This document shows, in pieces, positions 16,087-24,637 of a DNA stretch of 64,000 nucleotides. This DNA is from Subtercola endophyticus (GTDB lineage Bacteria; Actinomycetota; Actinomycetes; Actinomycetales; Microbacteriaceae). The notes under the pieces are model-generated. The model worked only from the letters and a program-made list of their open reading frames with translations, had not been told where the DNA came from and did not search any database. The stretch's first letter is position 1, and each line of letters begins with the position of its first letter. The stretch spans positions 3,968,001-4,032,000 of the forward strand of contig NZ_CP087997.1 of assembly GCF_021044565.1 (NCBI RefSeq). The letters are read 5' to 3'. A program made the translations under genes and the position numbers.

Positions 16087-16102
16087 GTGTGAGAACACTA
16101 CA

Positions 16103-16117
16103 CCGGAATATTTCCGG
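16103..16117. promoter_or_regulatory. Short palindrome just upstream of the KimA-like gene
   Basis: CCGGAATATTTCCGG has 6-bp arms around TAT. It lies 17-31 bases upstream of the GTG start and immediately before a TAGTGT hexamer (minus strand) eight bases from that start, so it may be an operator over the promoter. A single site only. Confidence 0.35.
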
Positions 16118-16152
16118 GTCAAATCGAGTTGATGGGGGGTTTTGAGCCCTGC

Positions 16153-17346
16153 TCAACCCGGTCGAAGAGCGACGTATGCCGACCGCACGGCGAGGGCCAC
16201 CCGCGCCTCATCGAAGAGGGGGTCGTAGAACGCGGACTTGTATGCCGCGTTGCTCGTGGCAGACACCAAGAAGTTGAGCGATGACACGCAGCTGAGAAAG
16301 ACAGCGGTTTTCACGAGAGCGACGTCGATGCCGGTCGCAACACCGAAGAGCTCGAGCTGCGGCGCTTGTGCGCCGAGCCACGACGCCAGAACCGCGGGCG
16401 AGAGGGCGACTTCGCCGAGCCCGACGAGAAAGGCAGCGATCAGCCCGGCGAAGATGGCCACTTGAGCGCCCTGGGCCAGCACGAGCACCGCCTGCAGGTT
16501 GGCGCGTTCCAGCCGGCTCAGGGGTGGCCCTGGAGCCGCTGAGACCGTCAGCAGTCGGGCCAGCTCGGTGCCTGCCACGAGATCGGTGCGTTCGTCGATG
16601 CCGATGCGATCATCCACCCCGTGCAGCTCGGCGCGGGTGATCGGCACGATGAACAGCAGCCCCAGCAGCACGAAGAAGGCGACCACGGAGAGCAGGCGGC
16701 CGAGCGACATCGTGTTGGTGACCGCCCAGATGGCCGGGGCGAAGAACGAGAAGAAGACCACGAGCATCAGAAGTGGCAACGCGCGAGTGCTCATCTCGCC
16801 GAGCGCTCGCAGCCGGCGAAGGGATGTTCGTACCGACCACGCGGCCAGACACCCCACCCCGGCCCAGGTCGTGAGCAGCGCGCCGCCGACCACGAGTAGA
16901 TCGACCGCGGTGGCAGCGAGCGGCAGCCGCACGGCGTCTGACGGTGCAGGCGGGCCGGCTAGCCAGGGGTCGATGAGCAGAAAGTACGCGGTGACGAAGG
17001 CTCCGACCAGGCGCATGAACCGGGGGTGGGCGCGGAGCAGTCGCGCGGTGAACACGAATGCGACGGTGGGAGTTGTGATGAGCGCCGCTGCGGCTCCCGC
17101 CGCGAGCAGGGCGACCGTGAGGGTTGCGAGTGTGTCGTCGTTGGCGACGGTGACGTCGGTTCTGGCCAGCAGCCAGCCGGCGGCGTGCAGCGCCATCATG
17201 AGAACGAGGAACGGGGTGATGCGGGCGAACAGAAGGGCTCGTCTGCCCGGCGCCGCCACGAAGTACGGTAGCCCCTGTCGGCGCAGCCAGCACTCGGTGG
17301 GATGGGCCGTCGTCGCACCTCTGGCTTCCCGATCAGTGGCGTTCAT
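16153..17346 (-). CDS. Polytopic membrane protein of unknown function
   Basis: The predicted protein has 397 residues with about eight to nine hydrophobic helices (for example ITPFLVLMMALHAAGWLLA, FVTAYFLLIDPWLAG, ALPLLMLVVFFSFFAPAIWAV, LLSVVAFFVLLGLLFIVPIT, VALVKTAVFLSCVSSLNFLVS) and a soluble loop in the middle (HGVDDRIGIDERTDLV). The C-terminus (KSAFYDPLFDEARVALAVRSAYVAL) is probably cytoplasmic. I recognise no family, signature or catalytic motif. It precedes the KimA-like gene on the same strand by 66 bases. It is divergent from the LAxTG protein at 17408. Confidence 0.72.
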   Translation of the reverse strand: MNATDREARGATTAHPTECWLRRQGLPYFVAAPGRRALLFARITPFLVLMMALHAAGWLLARTDVTVANDDTLATLTVALLAAGAAAALITTPTVAFVFTARLLRAHPRFMRLVGAFVTAYFLLIDPWLAGPPAPSDAVRLPLAATAVDLLVVGGALLTTWAGVGCLAAWSVRTSLRRLRALGEMSTRALPLLMLVVFFSFFAPAIWAVTNTMSLGRLLSVVAFFVLLGLLFIVPITRAELHGVDDRIGIDERTDLVAGTELARLLTVSAAPGPPLSRLERANLQAVLVLAQGAQVAIFAGLIAAFLVGLGEVALSPAVLASWLGAQAPQLELFGVATGIDVALVKTAVFLSCVSSLNFLVSATSNAAYKSAFYDPLFDEARVALAVRSAYVALRPG

Positions 17347-17407
17347 CGATGGGACGACTGCTTCCGATTCATTGGACGAGGAAAAGTCAGTAGTCTATAG
17401 TCGAGCA

Positions 17408-18334
17408 ATGATCACATACAAACTCTCCCGGTCGGGCGTGAGGCGCCTGGTCGCCGCAACCTCGCTCGGCGTGGCGCTCCTCGTGCCGATTGTGCTTGCC
17501 GCTCCTGCTGATGCCGAGTCTGCGACGTCGAGTGCCCTCAGCGCTCCGGTCGACACCCTTGTTCCCGTCATCTCGCCTCAAGCCATGCCCGATGCGACGG
17601 TCGGGCAGCGCTATTTGCACGCGGTGCGATTTGTCGGCACTCTGCCGGTGACGGTCACGCTTGTAGGCGATCTTCCTCCTGGCCTCAGTCTCGATTCGGC
17701 TACGGGAGTGATCGGCGGAATTCCGACGCCGACGACGAAGTCGGCCTACCAGTTCTACATCCGTGTGACCAACTCGGAAGGCTATGACATTGACGTCGTC
17801 CAAATCGGGATCACGAACCCATCGACGGTGCCGGTCATCACGTCGAGGGCGCCCGATGCCGGAACGGTCGGTAAGCCGTATTCGTACCGGTTCACTGCGT
17901 CGGGAGACCCGGCACCGACCTTCGCGGCGGTCACGACACTGCCCACGGGACTCGCGCTCGACCCGGTATCGGGCACCTTGTCGGGAATTCCGACGGTGTG
18001 CGGTTCGTACACCCTCGGAATCGACGCAAGCAATGTCGTCGGTCACACGGGCGAAGTCGACTATCCCCTGGCGATCGCGTGCGCATCGACGCCGACCCCG
18101 ACCCCGACCCCGACGGAGACGGCGACTACGCCGCCGGTCGACCCGCTGGCCACGGCGACGCCGACGGCAGGATCGTCCGGCGCGGGCTCCGGCGGTACGG
18201 CGGGCTCGAGCCACGGAGGGTTGGCGAGCACGGGCCAGCCCGTGGCTGTAGCCGTGACGGCGGGTGCGGCGGCACTGCTGCTGGCCGCGATCGGCGGTCT
18301 GCTGGTCGTTCTGCGCAGGCGCAAGCGCGCATAG
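17408..18334 (+). CDS. Surface protein with Ig-like (He_PIG) domains and LAxTG sorting signal
   Basis: The predicted protein has 308 residues from ATG 17408. It has a signal peptide (MITYKLSRSGVRR, then VAATSLGVALLVPIVLA, cleavage near APADA). Two putative Ig domains follow: residues ~55-140 (ATVGQRYLHAVRFVGTLPV, DLPPGLSLDSATGVIGGIP) and ~145-225 (GTVGKPYSYRFTASGDPAP, LPTGLALDPVSGTLSGIPT). The repeated LP.GL.LD..[ST]G...GIP pattern is that of He_PIG domains. A Thr-Pro-rich stalk (TPTPTPTPTE) and Gly/Ser linker lead to LASTG, a hydrophobic helix and RRRKRA, a class E sortase signal. It is probably wall anchored with the Ig domains exposed. Ligand unknown. A strong terminator follows. Confidence 0.85.
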   Translation: MITYKLSRSGVRRLVAATSLGVALLVPIVLAAPADAESATSSALSAPVDTLVPVISPQAMPDATVGQRYLHAVRFVGTLPVTVTLVGDLPPGLSLDSATGVIGGIPTPTTKSAYQFYIRVTNSEGYDIDVVQIGITNPSTVPVITSRAPDAGTVGKPYSYRFTASGDPAPTFAAVTTLPTGLALDPVSGTLSGIPTVCGSYTLGIDASNVVGHTGEVDYPLAIACASTPTPTPTPTETATTPPVDPLATATPTAGSSGAGSGGTAGSSHGGLASTGQPVAVAVTAGAAALLLAAIGGLLVVLRRRKRA

Positions 18335-18361
18335 GTCCCCAGAAGCCAGCGGCTGAAAACA

Positions 18362-18403
18362 CAGAAGAGGCGATCATCCGAAAGTGGATGATCGCCTCTT
18401 CTG
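18362..18403. terminator. Intrinsic terminator after the LAxTG Ig protein
   Basis: Arms 18362-18379 (CAGAAGAGGCGATCATCC) and 18386-18403 pair perfectly over 18 bp around a six-base loop. It stands 27 bases after the stop codon. The 3' flank is CTTGTTA rather than a continuous T-run. Confidence 0.8.
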
Positions 18404-18434
18404 CTTGTTACCAGCTACTCCTGGGTGTCAGCGC

Positions 18435-18522
18435 GTGAGCCGCCTTGGCGGCTCACTATAAACACAGCCCCAGGGTTGACGCTGATACCCGGGAATTTAT
18501 TCCTGGGTATCAGCGTCAACCC
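18435..18522. terminator. Terminator region of glpK, with a stem overlapping the glpK stop codon
   Basis: Two inverted repeats lie side by side. The inner one pairs 18473-18495 with 18500-18522 over 23 bp (one G-U) around a 4-base loop that contains the glpK TAA (18497-18499), so one arm is the last seven codons of glpK. The second pairs 18435-18444 with 18447-18456 over 10 bp. A 15-base copy of the glpK end (TCCTGGGTRTCAGCG, 18417-18431 and 18501-18515) also appears beyond the second hairpin. Confidence 0.75.
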
Positions 18523-20017
18523 AGTCGAGGGTCTTCGAGACGGCCTTCTTCCAGTTGCGCATCTGGCGGTCGCGCTCTTCTGGAGCCATGTTCGGCGTCC
18601 AGCGGCTGTCTTCCTGCCAGTTGGCGCGCAGGTCGTCCAGGTTGGCCCAGAAGCCCGTCGCGAGACCGGCCGCGTAGGCGGCGCCCAGCGCGGTGGTCTC
18701 GGCGACGACGGGGCGAACCACCGGAACGCCCAGAATGTCGGCCTGGAACTGCATGAGCAGGTTGTTGGCGATCATGCCGCCGTCGACCTTGAGCTCGGTG
18801 AGGTCGACACCCGAGTCGGCGTTGACCGCGTCGAGCACCTCACGGGTCTGGAACGCAGTTGCTTCGAGAGCGGCGCGCGCGATGTGACCCTTGTTGACAT
18901 AGCGGGTGAGGCCCACCAGGGCACCACGGGCATCCGACCGCCAGTACGGCGCGAACAGACCCGAGAACGCCGGCACGAAGTACGCGCCACCGTTGTCGTC
19001 GACCGTCTTGGCCAGCTCTTCGACCTCGGGGGCCGACGAGATGATGCCGAGGTTGTCACGCAGCCACTGGATGAGCGAACCCGTCACCGCGATCGAACCC
19101 TCGAGCGCGTAGTGAGCAGGTGCGTCACCGAGTTTGTAGCCGAGCGTGGTGAGTAGACCGTTCTTGGAGTGCACGATCTCGGTGTCGGTGTTGAAGATCA
19201 AGAAGTTACCGGTGCCGTAGGTGTTCTTCGATTCGCCGGCGTCGAACGCCGCCTGACCGAAGGTGGCCGCCTGCTGGTCGCCGAGGATGCCCGCAATCGG
19301 CACCTCGCGCAGCAGGCTGTTGTCGCTGGCCACGCCGTAGACCTCGGACGACGACTTGATCGCCGGGAGCATCGACTTCGGAACGTTGAACGCCTCGAGA
19401 ATGTCGTCGCGCCATTCCAGCGTCTCGAGATCCATGAAGAGCGTGCGTGAGGCGTTGGTGACGTCGGTGGCGTGAACGCCGCCGTCGACTCCGCCGGTGA
19501 GGTTCCAGAGAACCCAGCTGTCGGTCGTGCCGAAGATCAGGTCGCCGGCGTCGGCGGCTTCGCGTGCGCCGTCGACGTTCTCGAGAATCCAGACGATCTT
19601 CGTGCCCGAGAAGTAGGTCGCCAGCGGCAGGCCGACGATCTGCTTGAAGCGCTCGACGCCGCCGTCGGCCGCGAGGCGGTCGACGATCGACTGGGTGCGG
19701 GTGTCTTGCCAGACGATCGCGTTGTAGACCGGCTGGCCGGTCTTCTTGTTCCACACCACAGCGGTCTCGCGCTGGTTGGTGATGCCGATGGCCGCGATGT
19801 CGTGACGGGTCAGGTTGGCCTTGGAGAGTGCCTGCCCGATGACCTCACGAACGTTGTTCCAGATCTCGATCGGGTCGTGCTCGACCCAGCCCGCCCTTGG
19901 GAAGATCTGCTCGTGCTCCTTCTGCCCGCTCGCGACGATCGTTCCCTCGTGCGTGAAGATGATCGCTCGGGAAGACGTGGTTCCCTGGTCGATGGCGATG
20001 ACGTATTGCTCGCTCAT
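18497..20017 (-). CDS. glpK: Glycerol kinase
   Basis: The predicted protein has 506 residues and phosphorylates glycerol to sn-glycerol-3-phosphate with ATP in the cytoplasm. FGGY-kinase landmarks: [16 protein letters not shown] at the N-terminus (phosphate 1 loop), [29 protein letters not shown] (substrate contact), [92 protein letters not shown] and [19 protein letters not shown]. Length and ends match full-length GlpK. glpF lies 61 bases upstream on the same strand and glpD before that, so the three form a glycerol cluster. Confidence 0.97.
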   Translation of the reverse strand: MSEQYVIAIDQGTTSSRAIIFTHEGTIVASGQKEHEQIFPRAGWVEHDPIEIWNNVREVIGQALSKANLTRHDIAAIGITNQRETAVVWNKKTGQPVYNAIVWQDTRTQSIVDRLAADGGVERFKQIVGLPLATYFSGTKIVWILENVDGAREAADAGDLIFGTTDSWVLWNLTGGVDGGVHATDVTNASRTLFMDLETLEWRDDILEAFNVPKSMLPAIKSSSEVYGVASDNSLLREVPIAGILGDQQAATFGQAAFDAGESKNTYGTGNFLIFNTDTEIVHSKNGLLTTLGYKLGDAPAHYALEGSIAVTGSLIQWLRDNLGIISSAPEVEELAKTVDDNGGAYFVPAFSGLFAPYWRSDARGALVGLTRYVNKGHIARAALEATAFQTREVLDAVNADSGVDLTELKVDGGMIANNLLMQFQADILGVPVVRPVVAETTALGAAYAAGLATGFWANLDDLRANWQEDSRWTPNMAPEERDRQMRNWKKAVSKTLDWVDADTQE

Positions 20018-20078
20018 TTTTTCTAACTCCTTTGTTGTTGCGTTGTGCTGCTGTGATGAACCGTTGCCGACGTCAGTG

Positions 20079-20846
20079 TCAGGTCAGGATGGGCAGCAGG
20101 GGGATGGCGACGAAACCGGCGATGACGCCGCCGATGATCGGGCCGACGACCGGAACCCACGAGTACGACCAGTCCGAACCGCCCTTGCCCTTGATGGGCA
20201 GAATGAAGTGGGCGATGCGCGGGCCGAGGTCACGGGCCGGGTTGATGGCGTAACCGGTCGGGCCACCGAGGGAAGCACCGATGCCGATAACCAGAAGGGC
20301 TACAGGCAGGGCTGCGAGAGCGTCGAGGCCGCCGCCGCCCGAGTTGCGCGAGAAGCCGATGATGACGAAGACCAGCACGAAGGTGCCGATGATCTCGGTG
20401 ATGAGGTTCCAGCCGTACGAACGGATCGACGGACCGGTCGAGAACACGCCCAGCTTGTTGGCCGGTTCAGGCTCTTCGTCGAAGTGCTGCTTGTAGGCCA
20501 GCCACACGAACACGGCACCGATGATGGCGCCGATGAGCTGTGCGCCGATGTAGGCGATGATCGTGAGAAAGTTCACGTCGACCTGGGTGGATGCTCCGCC
20601 GAAGTGGGTGGCGCCGTTCGCAACGAGGCCGAGGGTCACCGCAGGGTTGAGGTGAGCGCCAGAGGCGTACGAGACGATGACACCGGCGAAGACCGCGAGG
20701 CCCCAACCGATGTTGACCATCAGCGTGCCGCCGTTGAAGCCCTTGGATTTCGTCAGGGCGACGTTGGCGACGACACCACAGCCGAGGAGCACAAGCAGGG
20801 CGGTGCCCACCAGCTCCGATACGAAATCAATACCTAGATTGTCCAC
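20079..20846 (-). CDS. glpF: Glycerol uptake facilitator (aquaglyceroporin)
   Basis: The predicted protein has 255 residues of the MIP channel family with six transmembrane helices and two half-helices. The pore motifs are [13 protein letters not shown] and [13 protein letters not shown]; the Asp after the second NPAR is characteristic of glycerol-conducting members rather than strict water channels. The start is GTG 20846 with AAAGG six bases upstream. It lies between glpD and glpK on the same strand and would admit glycerol for GlpK. The 185-base gap to glpD carries a palindrome shared with the glpD promoter and a candidate promoter. Confidence 0.94.
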   Translation of the reverse strand: MDNLGIDFVSELVGTALLVLLGCGVVANVALTKSKGFNGGTLMVNIGWGLAVFAGVIVSYASGAHLNPAVTLGLVANGATHFGGASTQVDVNFLTIIAYIGAQLIGAIIGAVFVWLAYKQHFDEEPEPANKLGVFSTGPSIRSYGWNLITEIIGTFVLVFVIIGFSRNSGGGGLDALAALPVALLVIGIGASLGGPTGYAINPARDLGPRIAHFILPIKGKGGSDWSYSWVPVVGPIIGGVIAGFVAIPLLPILT

Positions 20847-20975
20847 GTTGACCTTTCTTCTGTGACTGCTACGTCACGGTTATTGAACCCTCGCTGCGGT
20901 GCTCGGCGAGAGCTGCGGTGCGGAACCAGTTTGAAACCTAGTCCTGCACCGCAACCCTCAACAAGGCTCGCGAGG

Positions 20976-20989
20976 TGCACGTTCGTGCA
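20976..20989. promoter_or_regulatory. TGCAC-N4-GTGCA operator upstream of glpF
   Basis: TGCAC-GTTC-GTGCA is an inverted repeat matching the one at 22902-22915 in both 5-base arms. It lies eleven bases upstream of a possible -35 (TTGTTG, minus strand, 20959-20964; possible -10 TAGGTT). It is a candidate site for the SorC-type regulator encoded at 22970. Confidence 0.6.
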
Positions 20990-21031
20990 TATTTAGTGCG
21001 GTACTGCTGTGGTGCGGTACTGCTGCTGCGG

Positions 21032-22807
21032 TCAGGCCTTCTGCTTGGCCGGAGTCGCTGCCTTCGCCTCGAGCTTCAGCCCGTGGAAGAAGTCGAGGTC
21101 TTTCACGGCACGGCTGCGTTCGTCGGCCAGTGCTTCTGCCGACCATCCGAGTTGCTTGCCGATGATGGTGCTCAGCTCGTCGAAGACAGGCTGCGTCAGG
21201 CCGCCGACGAAGGCGACGATGGTGCGGCGCAGCACGACGTCGGTGAGGTGCACGACGTACTCGTTGGCGATGAGGTAGTCGATCTCAGCGGTGCTGTAGT
21301 CGGGCAGCGAGACCAGCGGGGCGTCGTCGGGGCGCTCATTGATGTACGCGATCACCGCGGAAGCCTTAGTGCCGTAGCGCTTCAGCAACTGGGCGGTGCG
21401 CTGCGGGGCGAGGCCGGCCGAGTGCTCGGAGACCCAGGCCTTGGTGGCCGAGTCGGTCTGCGGAAAACCGACGCCGCCGCCGATCTGCAGCGTCTCGGTG
21501 CTCACCGTGCGAGTCTTCTTGAGCAGCGCGAGCGTCTCGTTGGTGAGGTGCTCGCTGAGCGCGCGCCAGGTGGTCCACTTGCCGCCGACGAGCGAAAGCA
21601 CGGGGGTCTTCTTGTCGCCCGAGAACACCGTCTGCTCGATGCGGTAGTCGCGCGACACGAAGCCGGGGGCGGTGTCGTCGTGCTTCGGCAGCGGGCGGAT
21701 GCCCGAATAGCGGTAGACGATCTGAGAACGATCGACCGCGATCGTTGGGAAAACGTGCGAGACCAGCTTGAAGAAGTAGTCGACCTCTTCTTCGGTGCAC
21801 ACGCTCGGCTCGCTCGGGTCGGCGTCGATGTCGGTGGTTCCGACAAGTACGCGGCCGTTGAGCGGGTAGATCAGCACGATGCGGCCGTCGTTGTTCTCGA
21901 AGAAGATCTCGCCGCCGGCGCAGGCCTTGTAGAGCTCGGGGTTGTCGAGCACGATATGCGAGCCCTTGGTGCCGCCCATGTAGCTGGTCTGCTTGCCGAG
22001 GGCCTTGTTGGTGAGGTCGGTCCAGGGGCCGGAGGTGTTGACGATGACGTCGGCCTTCACGGTGAACTCGGTGCCGCTGACGGTGTCGCGCAGCAGAACG
22101 CCGCCCTCGCTGTCGCCGATGGCTTCGACGTAGTTGACGCTGCGCGCCTTGCCGTCGACGCCGGTCTTGCCGGCCGCGCGGCCATCGCCGACGATGTCGA
22201 GCGCGAGGCGCTCGGGGTTCTCGACTGCTGCATCGAAGTAGCGCGCGGTGTACTTGACCGAGTCACGCAGCTTCGGAAACTTCTGCATGGACTTCTTGTG
22301 ACCCTTGAACTCGTGGCGAGGAACAGTGCCGCCGTCGCGCGAGAACGAGTCGTAGCCGGTCAGGCCGAGCTTGATGAGTAGAGCACCGCGTTCTTTCGTC
22401 TTGCCGCCCTGCTTGTGGGTGAGCAGGCGAAGAGGTGCGCTCAGAATGCCCGAGAACGTCGAGAAGATCGGGATGGTCGTGGGCAACGGCTTCACATAGT
22501 GAGGTGCGAGCTTCATGAGCCGGTTGCGCTCTTGCACCGATTCGCGCACGAGCCGGAACTCGCCGTTCTCGAGGTACCGCACGCCGCCGTGGATCATGTG
22601 GCTCGACGCCGCCGATGCACCCGAGATGAAGTCGTTGCGTTCGACGAGAATCACGTCGACGCCTTGCAGGGCCAGGTCGCGAAAGGTGCCGACGCCGTTA
22701 ATACCGCCACCGATGACCAGAACCTGGGCGGTCGGGCGGTCGAGGATTGCTTGGACGTCGCTGCGGATGTCGTTCGTCGCAGCGGTGTCAGTGTTGTTGT
22801 CAGTCAC
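21032..22807 (-). CDS. glpD: Aerobic glycerol-3-phosphate dehydrogenase
   Basis: The predicted protein has 591 residues and oxidises sn-glycerol-3-phosphate to dihydroxyacetone phosphate with FAD, passing electrons to quinone at the inner membrane face. The FAD-binding fold shows VLVIGGGINGVGTFRDLALQG and VILVERNDFISGASAASSHMIHGGVRYLE. Further landmarks are VIVNTSGPWTD, GTKGSHIVLDNPELY, VLVGTTDIDADPSEP, YSGIRPLPKH and LVGGKWTTWRALSEH, then the C-terminal DAO_C helical domain. GTG 22807 was chosen: GAAGGCGAG stands a few bases upstream, and an ATG 78 bases earlier would add a non-conserved leader overlapping the promoter. The promoter has TTGACC / 17 / CATTAT. Confidence 0.95.
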   Translation of the reverse strand: MTDNNTDTAATNDIRSDVQAILDRPTAQVLVIGGGINGVGTFRDLALQGVDVILVERNDFISGASAASSHMIHGGVRYLENGEFRLVRESVQERNRLMKLAPHYVKPLPTTIPIFSTFSGILSAPLRLLTHKQGGKTKERGALLIKLGLTGYDSFSRDGGTVPRHEFKGHKKSMQKFPKLRDSVKYTARYFDAAVENPERLALDIVGDGRAAGKTGVDGKARSVNYVEAIGDSEGGVLLRDTVSGTEFTVKADVIVNTSGPWTDLTNKALGKQTSYMGGTKGSHIVLDNPELYKACAGGEIFFENNDGRIVLIYPLNGRVLVGTTDIDADPSEPSVCTEEEVDYFFKLVSHVFPTIAVDRSQIVYRYSGIRPLPKHDDTAPGFVSRDYRIEQTVFSGDKKTPVLSLVGGKWTTWRALSEHLTNETLALLKKTRTVSTETLQIGGGVGFPQTDSATKAWVSEHSAGLAPQRTAQLLKRYGTKASAVIAYINERPDDAPLVSLPDYSTAEIDYLIANEYVVHLTDVVLRRTIVAFVGGLTQPVFDELSTIIGKQLGWSAEALADERSRAVKDLDFFHGLKLEAKAATPAKQKA

Positions 22808-22866
22808 TGTGTACTCGCCTTCGTGTAAGTCGCCGGTTGCGTCCGCGCAATCGTGTGACTCAATAC

Positions 22867-22895
22867 ATAATGGGAACGTCGTCACGTTTGGTCAA
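22867..22895 (-). promoter_or_regulatory. Sigma-A-type promoter of glpD
   Basis: On the minus strand TTGACC (22895-22890) and CATTAT (22872-22867) are separated by exactly 17 bases, pointing at glpD with an expected transcript start near 22860 and a ~50-base leader. The TGCAC-N4-GTGCA palindrome begins seven bases upstream of the -35. Confidence 0.65.
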
Positions 22896-22901
22896 GCCTC
22901 T

Positions 22902-22915
22902 TGCACATACGTGCA
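22902..22915. promoter_or_regulatory. TGCAC-N4-GTGCA operator in the glpD / regulator divergent gap
   Basis: TGCAC-ATAC-GTGCA sits between the divergent glpD and SorC-type regulator genes. It lies just upstream of the glpD -35 box and overlaps a possible -35 of the regulator (TTGCAC, 22901-22906). The same arms recur upstream of glpF at 20976-20989. Confidence 0.65.
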
Positions 22916-22969
22916 GAGTGTGTATTGATTGGGCAGGTAGTCCGCAGTGAAAAGCGTTGGAGGCGTGCG

Positions 22970-23959
22970 ATGAAAGCACCCGTGGCAGAACGTCCCGTCG
23001 AGCATGGGGCGGCCAGTGAACGAGTACGCGACGCGCTCAGAGCCGCGCATCTGTATTACATGCAAGACCTCACGATGGAGGCGATCGCGGCCGAGCTGCA
23101 CACGTCACGATCATCCGTTTCTCGGCTGATCAGTTTTGCTCGTGAGGCAGGGCTCGTGGAGATTCAGGTCAAGACACCCGCCGAGCGCATCTCTACCGCG
23201 CTGCAGCGTGTGCAAGAGAAGCATCACGTGACGGTGCACGTCGTTCCGGTGCCCGATTCGGCCAATGAGGTCGATCGGCTCGAGCGGGTCGCGATGTCGG
23301 CCGCACGCATTCTCAACCAGTTCTTCGACTCGAACATGACCATGGGCATCGCCTGGGGCAGCACGATGAGCGCGGTTTCGCGCCACCTGCAGCCCAAGGT
23401 CACGCACAACTCGCAGATCGTGCAGCTCAATGGCGCGGCGAACACGCGCACCACGGGCATCGTCTATGCCAGCGAGATCATGAGCCGGTTCGGTACGGCC
23501 TACGGCGCATATGTGCAGCAGTTTCCTGTGCCGGCGTTCTTCGACGACCCGGCAACGAAACAGGTGCTCTGGCGGGAGCGCAGCATCCGCCGCGTGCTCG
23601 ACATTCAGAAGCGAATGGATGTCGCGCTCTTCGGCCTGGGAACCCCGAACTCAGAGGTGCCGGGCCACGTCTACACCAGCGGTTACCTCGACGAGAACGA
23701 CTTCGCGTCTCTGGCTGCCTCGAACGTCGTGGGCGACGTGGCGACGGTGTTCTACCGCGCCGACGGCTCGTCGGCCGACGTGCCCATGAACCTTCGCTCG
23801 AGCGGCCCGCCCCTCGATCGGCTGGCTCGTGTCTCGCGCCGCGTGTGTGTCGTGTCGGGCAAATCGCGGATGCCCGCCCTCCGTGGCGCGCTGGCGGCCC
23901 ACCTCATCACCGACCTCATCGTCGACGAGGCCACCGTTCACGGCCTCTTGGACGATTAA
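22970..23959 (+). CDS. SorC/DeoR-type sugar-binding transcriptional regulator of the glp cluster
   Basis: The predicted protein has 329 residues from ATG 22970 with GGAGG six bases upstream. The N-terminus (~15-70) is a helix-turn-helix (AAHLYYMQDLTMEAIAAEL, SRSSVSRLISFAREAGLVEI). The C-terminal part is the SorC sugar-phosphate-binding fold with MTMGIAWGSTMSAVSRHL, IVQLNGAANTR, ALFGLGTPNSEV and GDVATVFYRADG. Such regulators respond to phosphorylated sugars or polyols; the divergent position to glpD makes glycerol-3-phosphate or DHAP the likely ligand (inference). The shared palindrome upstream of glpD and glpF suggests it controls both and itself. Confidence 0.88.
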   Translation: MKAPVAERPVEHGAASERVRDALRAAHLYYMQDLTMEAIAAELHTSRSSVSRLISFAREAGLVEIQVKTPAERISTALQRVQEKHHVTVHVVPVPDSANEVDRLERVAMSAARILNQFFDSNMTMGIAWGSTMSAVSRHLQPKVTHNSQIVQLNGAANTRTTGIVYASEIMSRFGTAYGAYVQQFPVPAFFDDPATKQVLWRERSIRRVLDIQKRMDVALFGLGTPNSEVPGHVYTSGYLDENDFASLAASNVVGDVATVFYRADGSSADVPMNLRSSGPPLDRLARVSRRVCVVSGKSRMPALRGALAAHLITDLIVDEATVHGLLDD

Positions 23960-23971
23960 CGCTTCTAAGGC

Positions 23972-24451
23972 TCACTCGATAACACGAGGCCCGGGCAACC
24001 TTCCCCGCAGGGGCTGCTGGTCGGACGGAATCGAACATCCTTCGTTCCACGGAAAGCGCTTCTGCTTGTCGGGCCAGATCAGTTGAACCGCTTCGACCTC
24101 GCCGTACATCATGGTGGCCACGGCCAAATCGCTCCTGTTGGTGACCTCGATGAAGAACAAGAGCAGATTGTCAGCCGTCAGCGTGGTCGCCGCCGAATTC
24201 GCCGGAAATCGTGTTCCGGCTCGAACCTGTTCTCCGAGAACGTTGAGAAGTCGGTGGGCAGTATCGAGCGGCAGGCCATGGCAGAGCATCTCCGGATGAC
24301 CCATCTCAGTTAGTCCGACGGTGTATGCGAATTGCGGCCAGATCTCCGACCCCTCACCCGCGAACACCTTCTGCACGAACCACCCGTGCTGGTCGACGAT
24401 CGATCGCACCATGTCGCGGTACTCATTGCGCCCACCTGGGTGACTAGCCAT
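23972..24451 (-). CDS. DUF4262 domain protein
   Basis: The predicted protein has 159 residues. It matches the DUF4262 pattern: IVDQHGWFVQKVFAGEG near the N-terminus, FAYTVGLTEMGHPEMLCHGLP, and VEAVQLIWPDKQKRFPWNEGC in the second half. These are small cytoplasmic proteins of unknown activity, scattered among actinobacteria and proteobacteria. The ATG at 24451 has GGAG eight bases upstream. The gene ends twelve bases after the glp regulator stop, on the opposite strand, with no hairpin between. It is probably unrelated to glycerol use. Confidence 0.85.
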   Translation of the reverse strand: MASHPGGRNEYRDMVRSIVDQHGWFVQKVFAGEGSEIWPQFAYTVGLTEMGHPEMLCHGLPLDTAHRLLNVLGEQVRAGTRFPANSAATTLTADNLLLFFIEVTNRSDLAVATMMYGEVEAVQLIWPDKQKRFPWNEGCSIPSDQQPLRGRLPGPRVIE

Positions 24452-24637
24452 CTTCGCTCCACTTCTATAGCTGAGAAAACATCACTATAGCGGTGTGAGG
24501 GGCAACGCGCAGCGCCGGGGGAGTTAGGGCGGAGGAGAGCGAACATGGCGACGTATTGCGGGGATAGTGCGGCATCTCCGACCTCAGCACCCGGCCGGGG
24601 GGCCAGCAGGTGGGTAGGGGTGCAGCGGGAGGCGGGG

